In this document: positions 1-11,366 of the stretch, one piece after another
Numbering within the stretch: position 1 is the first letter of the stretch
How the letters are laid out: each line of letters starts with the position of its first letter
NCBI GenBank assembly: GCA_001695595.3
Contig: MBPM02000018.1
Coordinates: 248,001 to 312,000, forward strand
Direction of reading: 5' to 3'
Length of the DNA: 64,000 bases
Source: Plasmopara viticola
Lineage: Eukaryota > Oomycota > Peronosporomycetes > Peronosporales > Peronosporaceae
The notes under the pieces: model-generated
Told to the model about the DNA's origin: nothing
What the model saw: the letters and a program-made list of their open reading frames with translations, nothing else
Database searches by the model: none
Position numbers and translations under genes: made by a program

Positions 1-1149
1 TGCCTCTGCCTTCGCCACCATAGACGCGTCTACGCCAAGCCGGATTAACAAGTTCGACGGCACCAACTTCCACAACTGGAAATTTAAGATGCAGATGGGG
101 TTGGAGGAGAAGGATCTGTGGGACGTAGCAAGTGGCGAGATCGAGTTGGAGCAATGCGTCACTTCGCAGGACCAAGGAACCTTTAAGAGGAAATCACGCG
201 AGGCGCTTGCGATCATCTGTCTTGCGATGGAAGATTCGCAGCTGCCACTGGTACGTTCAGCGACTATCGCGCATGATGCATGGTCAAGGCTCGAAGGACA
301 CTTCGAGAGAAAGAGCCTCGCCAATCAATTTTTCCTTCGTCGACGTTTTCTGACAGCAACAATGGATGAAGGTGATGATGTGCTTCCGCACATCCACAAG
401 TTAAAGACACTTGCGGAGCAGCTTGATGCGATCGGAGCTCCAGTTAGCGAGGACGACTCGGTTATCACGCTTCTGAGCAGTTTGAGTGAATCGTGTTAAT
501 TTCTCATCACAGCAGTGAAGTCACGTGCTGATTCGTTGACGTTGGAGCTCGTGGTGTCTCGGGTACTTCATGCGGACATGAAGCGCAAGGAACAGGGTGA
601 CGGCATCGATGGAGCCGCGCACAACCAAGGGCAAGCGTTCATGACTGATGATAGCAACAAGCGCAAAGGACGTCCTGTGCTTGCAGGCAAAGACAAGTGG
701 GTCTTGCCATTACTGTGGGAAACAAGGTCATTGAATTGCCAAGTGTCCCGTGCGAATTCGAGATAATGCATTTCTATCGAATTTCTGTTTTCGGTGGGTG
801 GTGCAAGTGCTATCAATTCAAGCAGTGTTTGGCTGGTAGACTCGGGTGCAACTCAGCATATGACGCACTCGAAGGACTATATGATCAGCTTCAAGATCAT
901 GTCTCCGGTGGACGTACACCTTGCTGATGACGGTATTGTTCAAGCGGGTGGAATGGGTGACATAGTTATGTCAATGCAAGCACCACGTGGAGTCAACAAA
1001 GGTGTGCTTACAGGTGTGTGGCACATTCCAAAACTATTTCGAAATTTGTGTTTGATGGGCCGTTTCACGAAGGGTGTCGGACCAATTACTTTTGAGTGAG
1101 ATGGCTGCTTTACCGATGCAAAATGTTTGCGATGGAAGCTCGGTGCTTA
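1..1149 (+). mobile_element. Ty1/copia fragment: gag, zinc knuckle, protease, start of GAG-pre-integrase
   Basis: Decayed 5' half of a copia polyprotein, cut by the left edge of the window. The gag reads openly to a stop near 497 and contains the usual N-terminal phrase NKFDGTNFHNWKFKM (about 50-92). Around 703-745 another frame gives a CCHC zinc knuckle, CHYCGKQGH then IAKC, with an in-frame stop after the His. The aspartic protease motif DSGATQHMT lies near 840-867 in a third frame, followed by the copia phrase GVWHIPK near 1010-1030. Frameshifts and stops show it is dead. The copy stops abruptly near 1149, where sequence of an LTR in the opposite orientation begins, so integrase and reverse transcriptase are missing. 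It is most like the E1 element at 33-36 kb and the gag stub at 17.0 kb. Confidence 0.85.
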
Positions 1150-1200
1150 CCGATATGTAGTGTCTGATCGAGGCGTTTCTTCACCAGCAACTTCGTCAAC
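1150..1200 (-). repeat. Truncated copia LTR end (minus orientation)
   Basis: Read on the minus strand this begins TGTTGACGAAG and continues with the same ~45 bases that open the LTRs of the element at 11068-13396 (GCTGG.GAAGAAACGCC then ATATCGGTAAG). Only the first ~50 bp of the LTR remain. It separates the plus-strand fragment at 1-1149 from the minus-strand RNase H that starts at 1201, so it marks a rearrangement breakpoint. Confidence 0.6.
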
Positions 1201-2814
1201 AGGGCTCAGACTTGTCCATCGCTGCAGCTAGAATCTCGCAGAGTAGACGATGCACCCATTTTCCCTCTTGAATCGCAAGACTCAGCGCGATTTACTCCGC
1301 TTCGCTCGTAGACAGCGACACACTTGACTGCTTCTTGCTTTCCTAGTTTACAAGAACAATCAACCGCATAAACACATAGCCCGAAGTCCAATGGCGGTCA
1401 GCATGATCTCCAGCCCAGTCTGCGTCAGAACGTTCAAGAAAATCCACCTTGTTGCCGGGCTTGAAGCAAATACCGTGTGACTTGGTTCCTTGAAAGTAGC
1501 GTAGAATACGCTTAACTGCAATCCAGTGCTCAGCTTGTGAATTCTTCATGAAGCGCTAAACGTAGCCAACAGCAAAAGCAATGTCTGGACGTGTCGCGGT
1601 CGTCAAGTGCATGAGAGCACCCACTGCTTCACAAATGGAGCATTAGCCTTAGATGTTGCATTGCTCGGAACAAGTCGGAAACTGATGTCCTTCGGACTCA
1701 TCACAGCCTTGCAGTCGTCCATGCCAAAACGCTTGAGAATGTCATACACGTAACGTCGCTGGCACACAGTCAAACTGCCGTCAGCGTTGTCCACCAGCTC
1801 GATACCCAAAAGAAACGCACACTTGCCGCTGTCCGTCATCTCGAAGCGCGTCTTTAAGTCACTCTTGGCCTGCGCGATGAGTTCACTTGAGCTGCCGGTA
1901 ATTAGCACATCATCGACGTACATCAGCAAAATACAAACTTGTCGTGTGTAACTTTGATGTATAGACATGGGTCAAAATGGGATACTTGGAAACCGATCAA
2001 ACATACAAACTCGTCGAACGTCTCGCTCCATACGCGTGAAGCTTGCTTCAGATCGAAAATCGCCTTCACCAACTCCAAACAATTGTGGTCACCATCGAGC
2101 TCCATCCCTTCGGGTACCACACAATACACAACTTCTTTCATAATGCCGTACAGGAATGCCGTAACCACATCAAGTTGATCCGAAGGCCACCCAAAGTACT
2201 TGGTCAAGCTGATCACCATTCGCAATGTCACATACTTGACAACGGGCGAGACTGTTTCCGTGTAATCGATGCCATAATTTTGCTTGAACCCTTTAGCCAC
2301 GAGATGCGCCTTGTACTTTTCGATTGATCCGTCGGCCTTGCGCTTGACCTTGAACACCCACTTGGTTCCAATGGCTTGCTGTCCGATGGGCAGCTTAGCA
2401 GGTCAAAACACATCACGAAGGTGCAACGAGTCCAGTTCTGCATGGATCACCTGACGCCAGTGAACTTGATCAGGCCCGCTAATAGCATCTTGAAGTGTCG
2501 TTGGCTCTGACAGATCGCCGGCTTCGACCGCGTTGGCAATTGCTCGCCATAAGACAGGAGGGTAAGAGTTATCGCCCGATGTGATTTCCTCTTCTTCATT
2601 CGCGGAATAACGTGACGTCCGTTCGACTGATCTGCGCTTGGCTCGACGTTCGTTAGACCCTTTGGGAGCACTTCCCTCTTCAAGTCCAGTTCCGTGATGC
2701 TCATGGTTGGTGTTTATCGAGTCGCGATCAGTATTTCTCACACTTGTATGCTCCTTGCGCTTTCCTGCCTGCTTGAAGATCATTGGGTGAGTTGCATCTG
2801 GATCACTGATACTT
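1201..2814 (-). pseudogene. Element B: copia linker, reverse transcriptase and partial RNase H
   Basis: Distal half of the pol region of element B. From high to low coordinates: a charged linker (2783-2530), the start of the reverse transcriptase with [10 protein letters not shown] (near 2470), [12 protein letters not shown] HLVAKGFKQ (near 2290), the catalytic YVDD box in LLMYVDDVLITG (near 1930-1900), CQRRYVYDILKRFG (near 1760), and RNase H phrases such as SDADWAGDH (near 1415). Two or more frame changes (near 1923-1968 and 1560) and stops break it. The sequence ends at 1201 inside RNase H, before the usual DILTKA end of the polyprotein. It is continuous with 7532-9746 once the nested element is ignored. 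Confidence 0.88.
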
Positions 2815-3160
2815 TATTGGGGGTAGCCGGTTTCTCTTGGGTTTTTTCCCGTTTTCAAGGCTGTCCGATACGAGCGGCTGTCCGACGATTAAAACAAACA
2901 ACGATGGCATGAACAAGCGCACTCAATATGACTGCGCTCGAATGGGAAGCTTATTGCGTCCGGATGGTAAGTCCTTCTGATTGGCTTAGATGGATGAATG
3001 GCTTAAATGAAGCAAAATAGTTCCGAACTAAGGACCTTAAAATTCACTCACTTTGAAACCTTCTTTCTTCCTCACAAGTGTCTTTAATCGGTTTCCCCTC
3101 GCGCAGATTCTTCACTACACGCCCCAACCCCTTGCCTTCGTTTCGCTCACCAATCCAATA
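2815..3160 (+). repeat. 5' LTR of element A
   Basis: Starts TATTGGGGGTAGCCGG and ends near CCAATA just before the primer-binding-site-like GGCTATGAGCCC. It matches 7171-7531 over its length and also the LTRs at 13474-13811, 38358-38670 and 42676-42946. The terminal TG and CA expected for copia have drifted. Confidence 0.85.
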
Positions 3161-6100
3161 GGCTATGAGCCCAACAACCATGACCTCGGTGCATGAAGTC
3201 TCGGCCAAGGTCGCCAGCGTCAATTCAACGGCGACAACTATGCCACGTGAAGCCGCTACATGCGTGGCGTGTTCCTTACCAAGGCCGTGTGGCATGTTTT
3301 CAACCGCGAGGCGACTCCGCCGTTCGTTGACCCTCGTGCCTCGGACGAATATGTCAAGTCAAGCAACATTGCTTTTGGATTGATGCTGCTCCCTATGGAT
3401 GCGGACTATCACCACGTTGTCGACGACTGCGGGGAAGCGTGGGGTGCATCGGCGCGTATTAAGACGCTGTACGGCGGATCGCAAAAGGCTGGTCGCATCT
3501 ACTTAAAGCGAAAACTCTTCAGTATGAAGATGGCCGTAGGTGGTATCGTCTTACATCACTGCAATAAAGTCCTCAAAATCAGCGCAAAGTTTAAGTATCG
3601 GCGCGAAGATGGAGGACGAAGATGTTGGAATCTGCCTTTTGCGAAGTCTGCTTAAGGACTACAAAAATGTCGTGCTCAACTTGGAGATCAGCAATGCAGA
3701 GTTGAGGACTCAGGATGTGGTTAAAGTGCTGACGAATGATCACATTAAGCACCAAGGGGCGAAAACTACGACAATTAAGACTGAATAAGTGGCAAAGGCG
3801 TTTAGCACAGTGTGAGAATATCGCCAGTGCGTATACTGCGGAAAATTGGGGCACTCGGCGGATCGGTGCTGGACCAAGCAGAAGGATGAGAATCGAAATG
3901 CTCGACGCGGCGGCTAAGCTCGTGAACGCGGAGCAAACAATGCTCACTATCGGCCCAACGATCAATACTACTACGACCGTGTTGCGTTTGCGATTCCGCT
4001 AGAGTATGGACTTTCAACAATAAAAAAATTGCCTGGAATATGGGCAATCGACAGTGGTGCAACGCATCACATATGCAACAACAAGGACAAATTTACCAGA
4101 CTCGATGAGCACAATTTTGGTGAACTCTCAGTCGCTGACGGAAACAAGACTGCAATTTAGGGTGTCCGGACTATCATTGAGCGCATGGTTTTGCCCGATG
4201 GTATTGAATCCTACATTAAAATTAAGGACATATTGTTCGTGCCAGCGAAGAACAATAATCTGCTTTCGGTGCCACAGGTCAACAAGAGTGGCAAGTTTCA
4301 GGTGGTATTTGATGGTTCACGCATGGACATTGCGCGCAAGGTCTCACACCAGGTTGTGGCTACAGCAGACCTTGTTGACGGTCTTTTCTTGCTTTGTACT
4401 CCCCAGTATTCAGCAAAATCGGTGGTGCGAGGACAAAACACCAATCTGCATGCAAGAATGGCTCGCGCTCCAATTGACGTGCTTTGCAGGATGGCCAATA
4501 GCGGAATGAACAAGGACGCAAGTGTGCCACTAGGTTCAAGTGCTCAAGGCATGTGTCGAGGATGTCAGCTAGAGAATATGGTTCAGGAACCATTTCCTAG
4601 CTCTTAAGACAAGCGTCGATATGATACGTTTGAGCTTCTCCACTTTGACGTATGCGGTTTCATGGAACAAGACGCTTTGGGTGGAAGCAGGTACTTGCTC
4701 CTCATTGTCGACGAAGCCAGCGGATGCATGAAGGGCTTTTGCTTAAGTGCCAAATCTGAATCCGAAGAATGTCTCACGAGCTACATTCTCAAGGTTCAAA
4801 CGCAATTCGGCAAGCAAGTCAAGTATGTGAGACATGATGAAGCGCGACAATTCGCAACATATTCGCTTAAGATCTTCTATGACGATCAAGGTATCGAGCA
4901 GCGGGTCAAAATTCCATACGCGCATCAAACTAATGGTACAGCTGAGCGGGCCATCAGGACTATAGTTACTATTGGCCGTGCTTTATAGCACCATGCGAAA
5001 CTTGACAAGTGCTTTTGAGGTGAAGCAGCAATGACAGCTATTTATATCAAGAATCGAATGCCTTCACCCAAGATTACAAGCAAAACTCCGTTTAAAATAG
5101 TGTACAAGTAGAAGCCAAGTTTTAAGCACCTGCGTGTATTTGGCTGCAGAACGTATACTCTCACACCAAAAGAAAAGCGACTCAAGTAGAACCCAAAAGC
5201 TCGTGCTGGTGTTATGGACTATCAAGAGTCATCAAAGGCTTATTGGATCTTTGACAATGAGGCAGGACAAATTATTATTAGTTGCGACGTCAAATTCGAT
5301 AAGTGAAGGCTTGGCTTCGCATCTACGTGGCCACCAGCTTCTGACAGTGATGGCGATGACATTAATCTTGATCCGCTAACCATCGATGACAATGACCCAG
5401 TTTACCGAATAAAATTCAAGTCGTCCGGAAAGCGCAAGAACCGATCAGGCTCATGTGACACAAACAATGACTCAGCTCTTCCACGCTACGAGTATCACGA
5501 GAATGGACTTGAGGAATCAAGTGTGCCTGAAAATTTTTGACAAGCGACGAGCGAAACGCAGATCGGTCGAGCGCATGACCGGTAATCAAGAAAGTGGAGA
5601 AGAAAAGAGCGACACAAAAGATCATTCGGTGCCACGCGATTTTTGGCATGCAAGCGCTAATGCAGTCGAAGCTACCGACCTTTCTGAACCTTCAAGTTAT
5701 CAAGATGCAGTTAGCGGACCAGATCAAGTACATTGGCGAAAAGCAGTGCGTACAAAATGGGATTCTATGCAAATTCGCAATGTGTTTCGAGTGGCCAAAC
5801 TCCCAGCGGGACAACATGCTATTGGAACCAAGCGGGTTTTCAACATCAAGGGCAAACCGACGGATCAATTGAAAAGTATAAGGCGCGTCTCGTCGCAAAA
5901 GGGTTCAAACAGCAATACGGCATTGACTACACGGAGACGTTTTCACCCGAAGTCAAGTACGTCACACTGCGTATGGTGATCAGCTTGACAAAGTATTTTA
6001 GATGGCCCCTTGACTAGCTTGATGTTGTTACGGCATTTCTCTACGAAGTCACGAAAGAAGATGTTTATTGCGTTGTACCAGAGGGAGTGGAACTTGAAAG

Positions 6101-7160
6101 CATTTTCGATTGCCTGGAGCTGTTGAAAGCGAATTACGGCCTAAAACAAGCATCACGAGTTTGGAACGAGCCCTTTGATAAGTTTGTATGCTCCATTGTT
6201 TTTTGTGTATCAGTTTTCGACCCATACCTCTATATCAAGAATGTCGACGGCCATTGTATTAGTTTATGTGGACGATTTACTCATCACTGGCAGCTCGGCT
6301 GAGCTCGTTGCGCAAATCAAAGACAGTCTCAAGTCACACTTTGGGATGGCGGACAGTGGAAAATGTGCTTTTGTTTTGGGTATCGAACTTGTGGATAACG
6401 CCGACGGCAGTACCACACTTTGCCAGAGACGCTATGTCGATGACATTCTTAAGCGATTCGGCGTGAGCGACTGCAAGGCAGTAGCAAATCATCGACCTGA
6501 GCCTACGACTCGTGCCAAGCGCTGCAAAAACAAAGACTGCTGTTCCGTTTCGTGAAGCTGTGGGTGCCTTAATGCATCCAACAACTGCAACCCTTCCAGA
6601 AATTGCTTTTGCTGTTGGATTTGTATCGCTTTTCATAGAGAATACCCAAGCTGAGCACTTGGTTAGAAAAAAGAGGATTCTTCGCTTCCTTCAATGAAGC
6701 AAGTCGCACGGCATTTCTGTGATTATTCGGATGCGGACTGGGCTGGCGATCATGCGGACCGTAAGTCAACTTCTGGCTATGCATTTATGCTGATGGATCC
6801 ACCTGTGAGTTGCACTGTCGGCGAGCGAAGCTGAATATATCGCACTCAGCTTGGTGATACAAGAAGGTAAGCGGGTACATCATCTTCTTTGTGAAATTTT
6901 TGGTGCAGCTGATAAGGATGTACCAAGATATATGAAGATAATCAATCATGTATATAGATGACGAAGAATCCGGTTAACCATGGTTGAGCCAAGCACATTG
7001 ATATCAAGCATCATCACATCGTGACGAAGTAAAGAGATGTGCAGTCAAGCTTGAATATTGCGGGACCTCGGCAATGCTGGCAGACATCATGACAAAGGCA
7101 CTTACAAGACCACGTCATGCCGATCTTATGAGGGCTCTCGGAATTTACACGTGCTCGTAT
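3161..7160 (+). pseudogene. Element A gag-pol (decayed copia polyprotein)
   Basis: Copia polyprotein relic with numerous stops and frame changes. Gag starts near 3180 (MTSVHEVSAKV). An intact CCHC knuckle, CVYCGKLGH then SADRC, lies near 3826-3870. The protease motif [12 protein letters not shown] is at about 4046-4082. The GAG-pre-integrase and integrase core run from about 4185 to 5000 with the first catalytic Asp in LHFDVCG and the Glu in AERAIRT. Reverse transcriptase covers about 5690-6560, with YVDD in VYVDDLLITG (near 6260-6290), and RNase H about 6512-7150. Stops at 4160, 4605, 4986 and elsewhere exclude a working protein. Confidence 0.88.
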
Positions 7161-7170
7161 TGAGGGGGAG

Positions 7171-7531
7171 TATTAGGGGTAGCCGGTTTCTCTCGGTTAT
7201 ATTCCGGTTTCCAAGTCTGTCCAATACGAGCGGCTGTACGACGGTTCAAACAAACAGCGATGGCGTCATGGAAAGCCACATGGACAGGCGCACTCAAGAT
7301 GATTGCGCCCGAATGGGAAAATGATTGCGCCCGGATGGTAAGTCCTTCTGATTGGCTTAGATAAATAATTGACTTAGATGTAGCAAAGTAGTTGCGAACT
7401 AAGGACCTTACGAATACACTCACTTTAAAATCTTTTTTCTTTCTCACAAGTGTCTCCGCTCGATTTCCCTCGCGGAGACTCTTCACTACACGCCCCAACC
7501 CTTTGCCTTTATTCCGCTCACCCATTCAACA
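7171..7531 (+). repeat. 3' LTR of element A
   Basis: Begins TATTAGGGGTAGCCGG directly after the purine tract and ends CATTCAACA, followed by the duplication TACTT. It carries a short internal repeat: the phrase GATTGCGCCCG.ATGG occurs twice near 7298-7337, absent from the 5' copy. Confidence 0.87.
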
Positions 7532-9746
7532 TACTTTGCGAGTCGAGGTCAAAATCATCATCGTTATCGTCATGATCACCAATACCCATATCCAAGATGC
7601 CGAAACTTGTTTCGTCGTAGGTGACATCGCATGTAATCACCACTTGCCCAGCCTCTATGTCAAAAACTCTGTAAGCTTTGGACACCTCTTCGAAACCCAC
7701 AAAAAATTCTGCACGAGCCTTTGGGTTCCACTTGAGCCGCTTTTTCCCGGAGTGAGAACGTATGTCCGGCACCCAAGACCCACGGATATGCTTGACGCGT
7801 GGCTTGAACCTGTGCACGATCTCAAAAGAAGTCTTGTCGTTGATCTTGGGCGAAAGGCGACTCTTGATGTAGATGGCCACCATAGCAGCTTCAATCCAAA
7901 TACACTTGTCCAGCTAGGCATGGTGCAATATGCTGCGGCCGATTGTATTGATGGTCCGGATGGCGCGCTCCGCTGTGCCGTTGGTCTGATGTGCGTATAG
8001 CACTGTGGTTTGCTGCTCGATACTTTCATCTTCGTAGAAAACTTGGAGCGAGTTAGTTGCAAAGTCGCGGGCTCCATCGTGTCGTACAAACTCAACCTTC
8101 TTGTCGAACTGTGTCTGCACCATCAAGATGTAGTTCTTGACACAGTCCTCGCTCTCAGACACTGCACGCAGGCACAATGTCTCCATACACCCGCTAGCTT
8201 CATCCACGATCGGCAGGAGATACCTGCTCCTGCCGAGAGAGTTTGTCTCCATAGACCCACAAATGTCAAAGTGGAGCAGCTCAAAAGTGTCATAGCTGCG
8301 CTTGTCCCGGTTGCTTGGGAATGGTTTTTGAACCATTTTTTCTTGCTGACACCCTCGGCATGCACTTGGTCTACTTGACTTAATAGGCACGTTTGCATCC
8401 TTAATATTAATGGTGGTCACCATCTTGCGAAGCACGTCGACTGGATCATGTCCCATCCGTCCGTGCAAGTCGGCACCACTGTTTCCAAGTGTAGTCGCAT
8501 TTGCCGAGCGCTGTGCCGTGCGAAGCCAATACAGTCCATTCACGAGATCTGCTGTGGCCACCACTTGATGGGAGGCATGCGCGCAATAAGCAAGTGTGCG
8601 CCATCAAACACCACTTTAAACTTGCCACTCTTGTTGATCTGCGGTACAGACAGCAGGCTCTTGTTCATCATCGGCCCGTATAGTGCATATTTGGTCTCGT
8701 TGTCACGTTCTCCACTATCGGACAGGACCACCCGTTCAATGATCGAGCTAATGGTCTTGATCTCGGCCTTGTTGCCGTCAGTCACCTATAGCTCGCCTTT
8801 TTCTTTCTCATTCAGCATGACGAACTTGGCCCTGTTGTTGCAGATTAGGTGCGTAGCACCGCTGTTGATCGCTCATATCCCTGGCACATTCTTGCCTGTT
8901 GAAAGTCCACATTCTAGCGATATTGGAAATGCGACACGGTTTTACTCGTAGTCGTCATTGGATCGATAGTAAATGTTGATGGCTCCACGTCCACGAGCTT
9001 TGCCGCTGCGTCGAGCACCTCGATTGTCGTTCTTTTGCTTGGTCAAGCATCACTCCACGGAATGTCTCAATTTTCCACAATATGTGCATTGGCGAGACTC
9101 ACGCTCAGCACCAAAAGCCTTCACCGCATCTTCGGTCTAGATCACCGGAATCTTTGCCCTCTACCGCTCGGTATGATCATTCGTTACAACCTTCATAACG
9201 TCTAGCGTCCGCAATCCTGCGTCGCTGATCTCCAACTCAAGAACAACGTTCTCAAAACTTTTAGGGAGACTTCGCATCAAGCAGATCGCAACGTCTTCAT
9301 CCTCCATCTTGACAACAATGCTGCTGAGCTTGGCGCTGATGTTGAAGGCTTCGTTGCAATGGTGCATGACGTTGTCGCCTTTCGCCATCTCCATATCGAA
9401 GAGTTGATGCTCGAAGTTGATGCGCCCAGCCTTCTGTGATCCACCGTAAAGCGTCTTAAATACGCTGCCACGCGACCCACGCTTCCTCGCAGTCATTAAC
9501 CACGTGATGGTAGTCAGCCTCCATATGCAGGAGCATCAGAGCGAAAGCGACATTGCTGGTCTTGACGTACTCCACCGAAGCACGAGCATCGGCGAAGGTC
9601 GGAGTTACCTCTCGGTTGACCACGTGCCATACCGACTTGGTCAGGAGTACACCACGCATGTAGCGGTTCCACGTGGCAAAGTCGTCGCCGTAAAATTTCT
9701 CGATAACGATCTTGGCCGGAATGTTGTGCGCAGAGGACATGGTCAT
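7532..9746 (-). pseudogene. Element B: gag, protease, integrase
   Basis: Proximal half of element B. The gag start codon is at 9746 ([14 protein letters not shown]). A CCHC-like knuckle CTYCGKLRH appears near 9095-9060 with a stop inside it. The protease motif reads INSGATHLICNN near 8875-8840, with Asn in place of the catalytic Asp, after an in-frame stop. GAG-pre-integrase and integrase form one open stretch 8564-7914 with [16 protein letters not shown] and AERAIRT carrying the D, D and E positions. A further open stretch (7883-7537) ends in an acidic run, DHDDNDDDFDLDS, and is cut by element A. Confidence 0.87.
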
Positions 9747-9750
9747 AACC

Positions 9751-9900
9751 TGTTGAGCTAAAGAGGACGATAGAAGAAGTCGCGAACAGTCTGCGTGGAG
9801 GAGAACCGGAGCGAAGACACCTGAGCAGAAGAAGGAATATTTGTAAGTGATTGATTTATTGGGGCTTACACTTCTACTTCTTTTAATCACTCATTCTACA
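9751..9900 (-). repeat. 5' LTR of element B
   Basis: On the minus strand this runs from TGTAGAATGAG (9900) to GCTCAACA (9751), immediately upstream of the primer-binding-site-like GGTTATGACC and the gag ATG. It is only ~150 bp and does not match the longer LTRs of the A group. No second copy is present because the 3' end of B is missing. Confidence 0.6.
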
Positions 9901-9984
9901 TAACGTAATTACCTTAAGCCGTAAAAAGTAAAAACTATGTTAAGCAGCGGTTTGGATTGGACCGGGTTGTGTTGTGTACGTTAC

Positions 9985-11067
9985 CTAAAACCCGGAAGTG
10001 TTGGCCTGAAACAAGCATCTCGAGTTTGGAACGAGATATTTGATGAGTTTGTATGCTCCATCGGTTGTTGTGTATCTGCTTTCGACCCGTGCCTCTATAT
10101 CAAGAATGTCGACGGCCATTGTATATTGCTACTTGCTTATGTGGACGATTTAATCATCACTGGCAGCTCGGCTGAGCTCATTGCGCAAATTAGTGGCAGT
10201 CTCAAGTCACGCTTTGATATGACGAAAAGTGGAAAATGTGCTTGTGTTTTGGGTATCGAATTTGCGGATAACGCTGACGGCAGTATCACGCTTTGTCAGA
10301 GACGCTATATCGACGACATTCTCAAGCGATTCGGCGTGGATGACTGCAAGGCAGTAATAAGTCCAGCGGACTGCAAAGCAGTAATAAGTCCAGCGGACTC
10401 AAGCTTACGACTCGTGCCAAGCGCTGCAAAAGCAAAGGCTGATGTTCTCTCTCATGAAGCTGTGGGTGCCTTGATGCATCTGACAACTGCAACGCGTCCA
10501 GACATTGCTTTTGCTGTTGGATATGTATCATGTTTCTTGGAAAACCCGCAAGATGAACACTGGGTTGCGATAAAGAGAATTTTCTGCTACGTTCGAGGAA
10601 GCAAGTCGCACGGCATCACATGAAAGGCTAGTAGATAAAAGGATTTTCGTGAATATACGGATATAGAGTGGGCTGGCGATCATGCGGACCGCAAGTCAAC
10701 TTCTGGCTGTGTATTTATGTTGACAAGAGCACTGTGAGATGGGGAAGCAAGAAACAATCAAGCGTTTTACAGTCGACCGGCGAAGCTGAATATATCGCAC
10801 TCAGCCTGGCGATACAAGAAGGCAAGTAAGTACATCGTCTTCTTTGTGTTATTTTAGGTGCAGCGGGTAAAGATAAACCAGAACTAAAGATATTTGACGA
10901 TAATCAATCATCTATCAAAATGACGAAGAATCCGGTCAACCATGGTCGAGCCAAGCATATTGACATTGACATCAAGTATCATCACATCCGTGACGAAGTA
11001 AAGCGAGTTGAAGTGAGGCTTGAATATTGCGAGACCTCGTCAATGCTGGCAGACATCATGACAGAGG
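9985..11067 (+). pseudogene. Ty1/copia element I: reverse transcriptase and RNase H
   Basis: Plus-strand copia fragment entering in the middle of reverse transcriptase (GLKQASRVWNEIFDEFVCS). It has an intact YVDD box, LAYVDDLIITGSS near 10130-10170, and CQRRYIDDILKRFG near 10295-10335, and stays open to 10620. RNase H follows with several stops (AGDHADRKSTSG near 10670-10710, then decaying). A 27-bp exact-but-one tandem duplication at 10342-10395 adds nine in-frame residues. The copy is interrupted at 11067 by element C and resumes at 13397, ending at the LTR that begins at 13474. Confidence 0.85.
10342..10395 (+). repeat. 27-bp tandem duplication in a reverse transcriptase
   Basis: Two adjacent 27-bp copies (10342-10368 and 10369-10395) differ at one base. 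They encode DCKAVISPA twice in the connection region after the YVDD domain. Sister copies have this segment once, so it arose in this copy and kept the frame. Confidence 0.9.
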
Positions 11068-11366
11068 AGTTAGAAAGAAGCACTTGAGCTGTAGATGGCA
11101 AAATGCAAAGTGAATATATTTATAAGGTCCTTAGTTCGAGACTGCATGCTGCCTTTGAGCCAAGGATTTATCTAAGCCAATCACAGATTGACACGTCGAT
11201 ACTCATCCCAAAGCTTATTATGACACGATGGCTTCCACCTTATAACCGATCTTGTGCCCATTTTGAATCCGCTCCTTCAAGCAGTCATCAACTGTTTGCA
11301 GATACCAGTGCTTACCGATATGTGGTCGCTGGTCGAGGCGTTTCTTCGCCAGCATCTTCGATAACA
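11068..11366 (-). repeat. 3' LTR of element C
   Basis: On the minus strand it opens TGTTATCGAAGATGCTGG at 11366, right after the purine-rich GAGTGGGAG, and ends near 11068. Its 3' half (11070-11190) contains the conserved AAGGTCCTTAGTTCG block seen in most LTRs of the window. Confidence 0.75.

Larger units (their letters stand above)
2815..7531 (+). mobile_element. Complete Ty1/copia element A with two LTRs and TSD
   Basis: Full-length but dead copia. The 5' LTR (2815-3160) and 3' LTR (7171-7531) are clearly the same sequence. The polypurine tract TTGAGGGGGAG (7160-7170) abuts the 3' LTR, and GGCTATGAGCCC after the 5' LTR occupies the primer-binding position. The 5-bp direct duplication TACTT lies at 2810-2814 and 7532-7536. 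The interior holds gag, protease, integrase, reverse transcriptase and RNase H in the copia order, with many stops. It sits inside element B in the opposite orientation, so it is younger than B. Confidence 0.92.
1201..9900 (-). mobile_element. Ty1/copia element B, split by nested element A
   Basis: Minus-strand copia whose parts run from its 5' LTR at 9751-9900, through gag, protease and integrase (9746-7532), then a gap filled by element A (2815-7531), then linker, reverse transcriptase and RNase H (2814-1201). Removing A and one copy of the duplication TACTT (2810-2814 and 7532-7536) restores one open frame through the acidic linker between integrase and reverse transcriptase, which shows A inserted into B. 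The 3' end of B is lost: RNase H breaks off at 1201 against a foreign LTR fragment, so no 3' LTR or polypurine tract is seen. Confidence 0.88.

Noticed and set aside
7392..8000. 202-codon plus-strand frame
   Set aside because: It lies over the LTR end of element A and the antisense of the integrase of element B; the minus strand carries clear integrase motifs.
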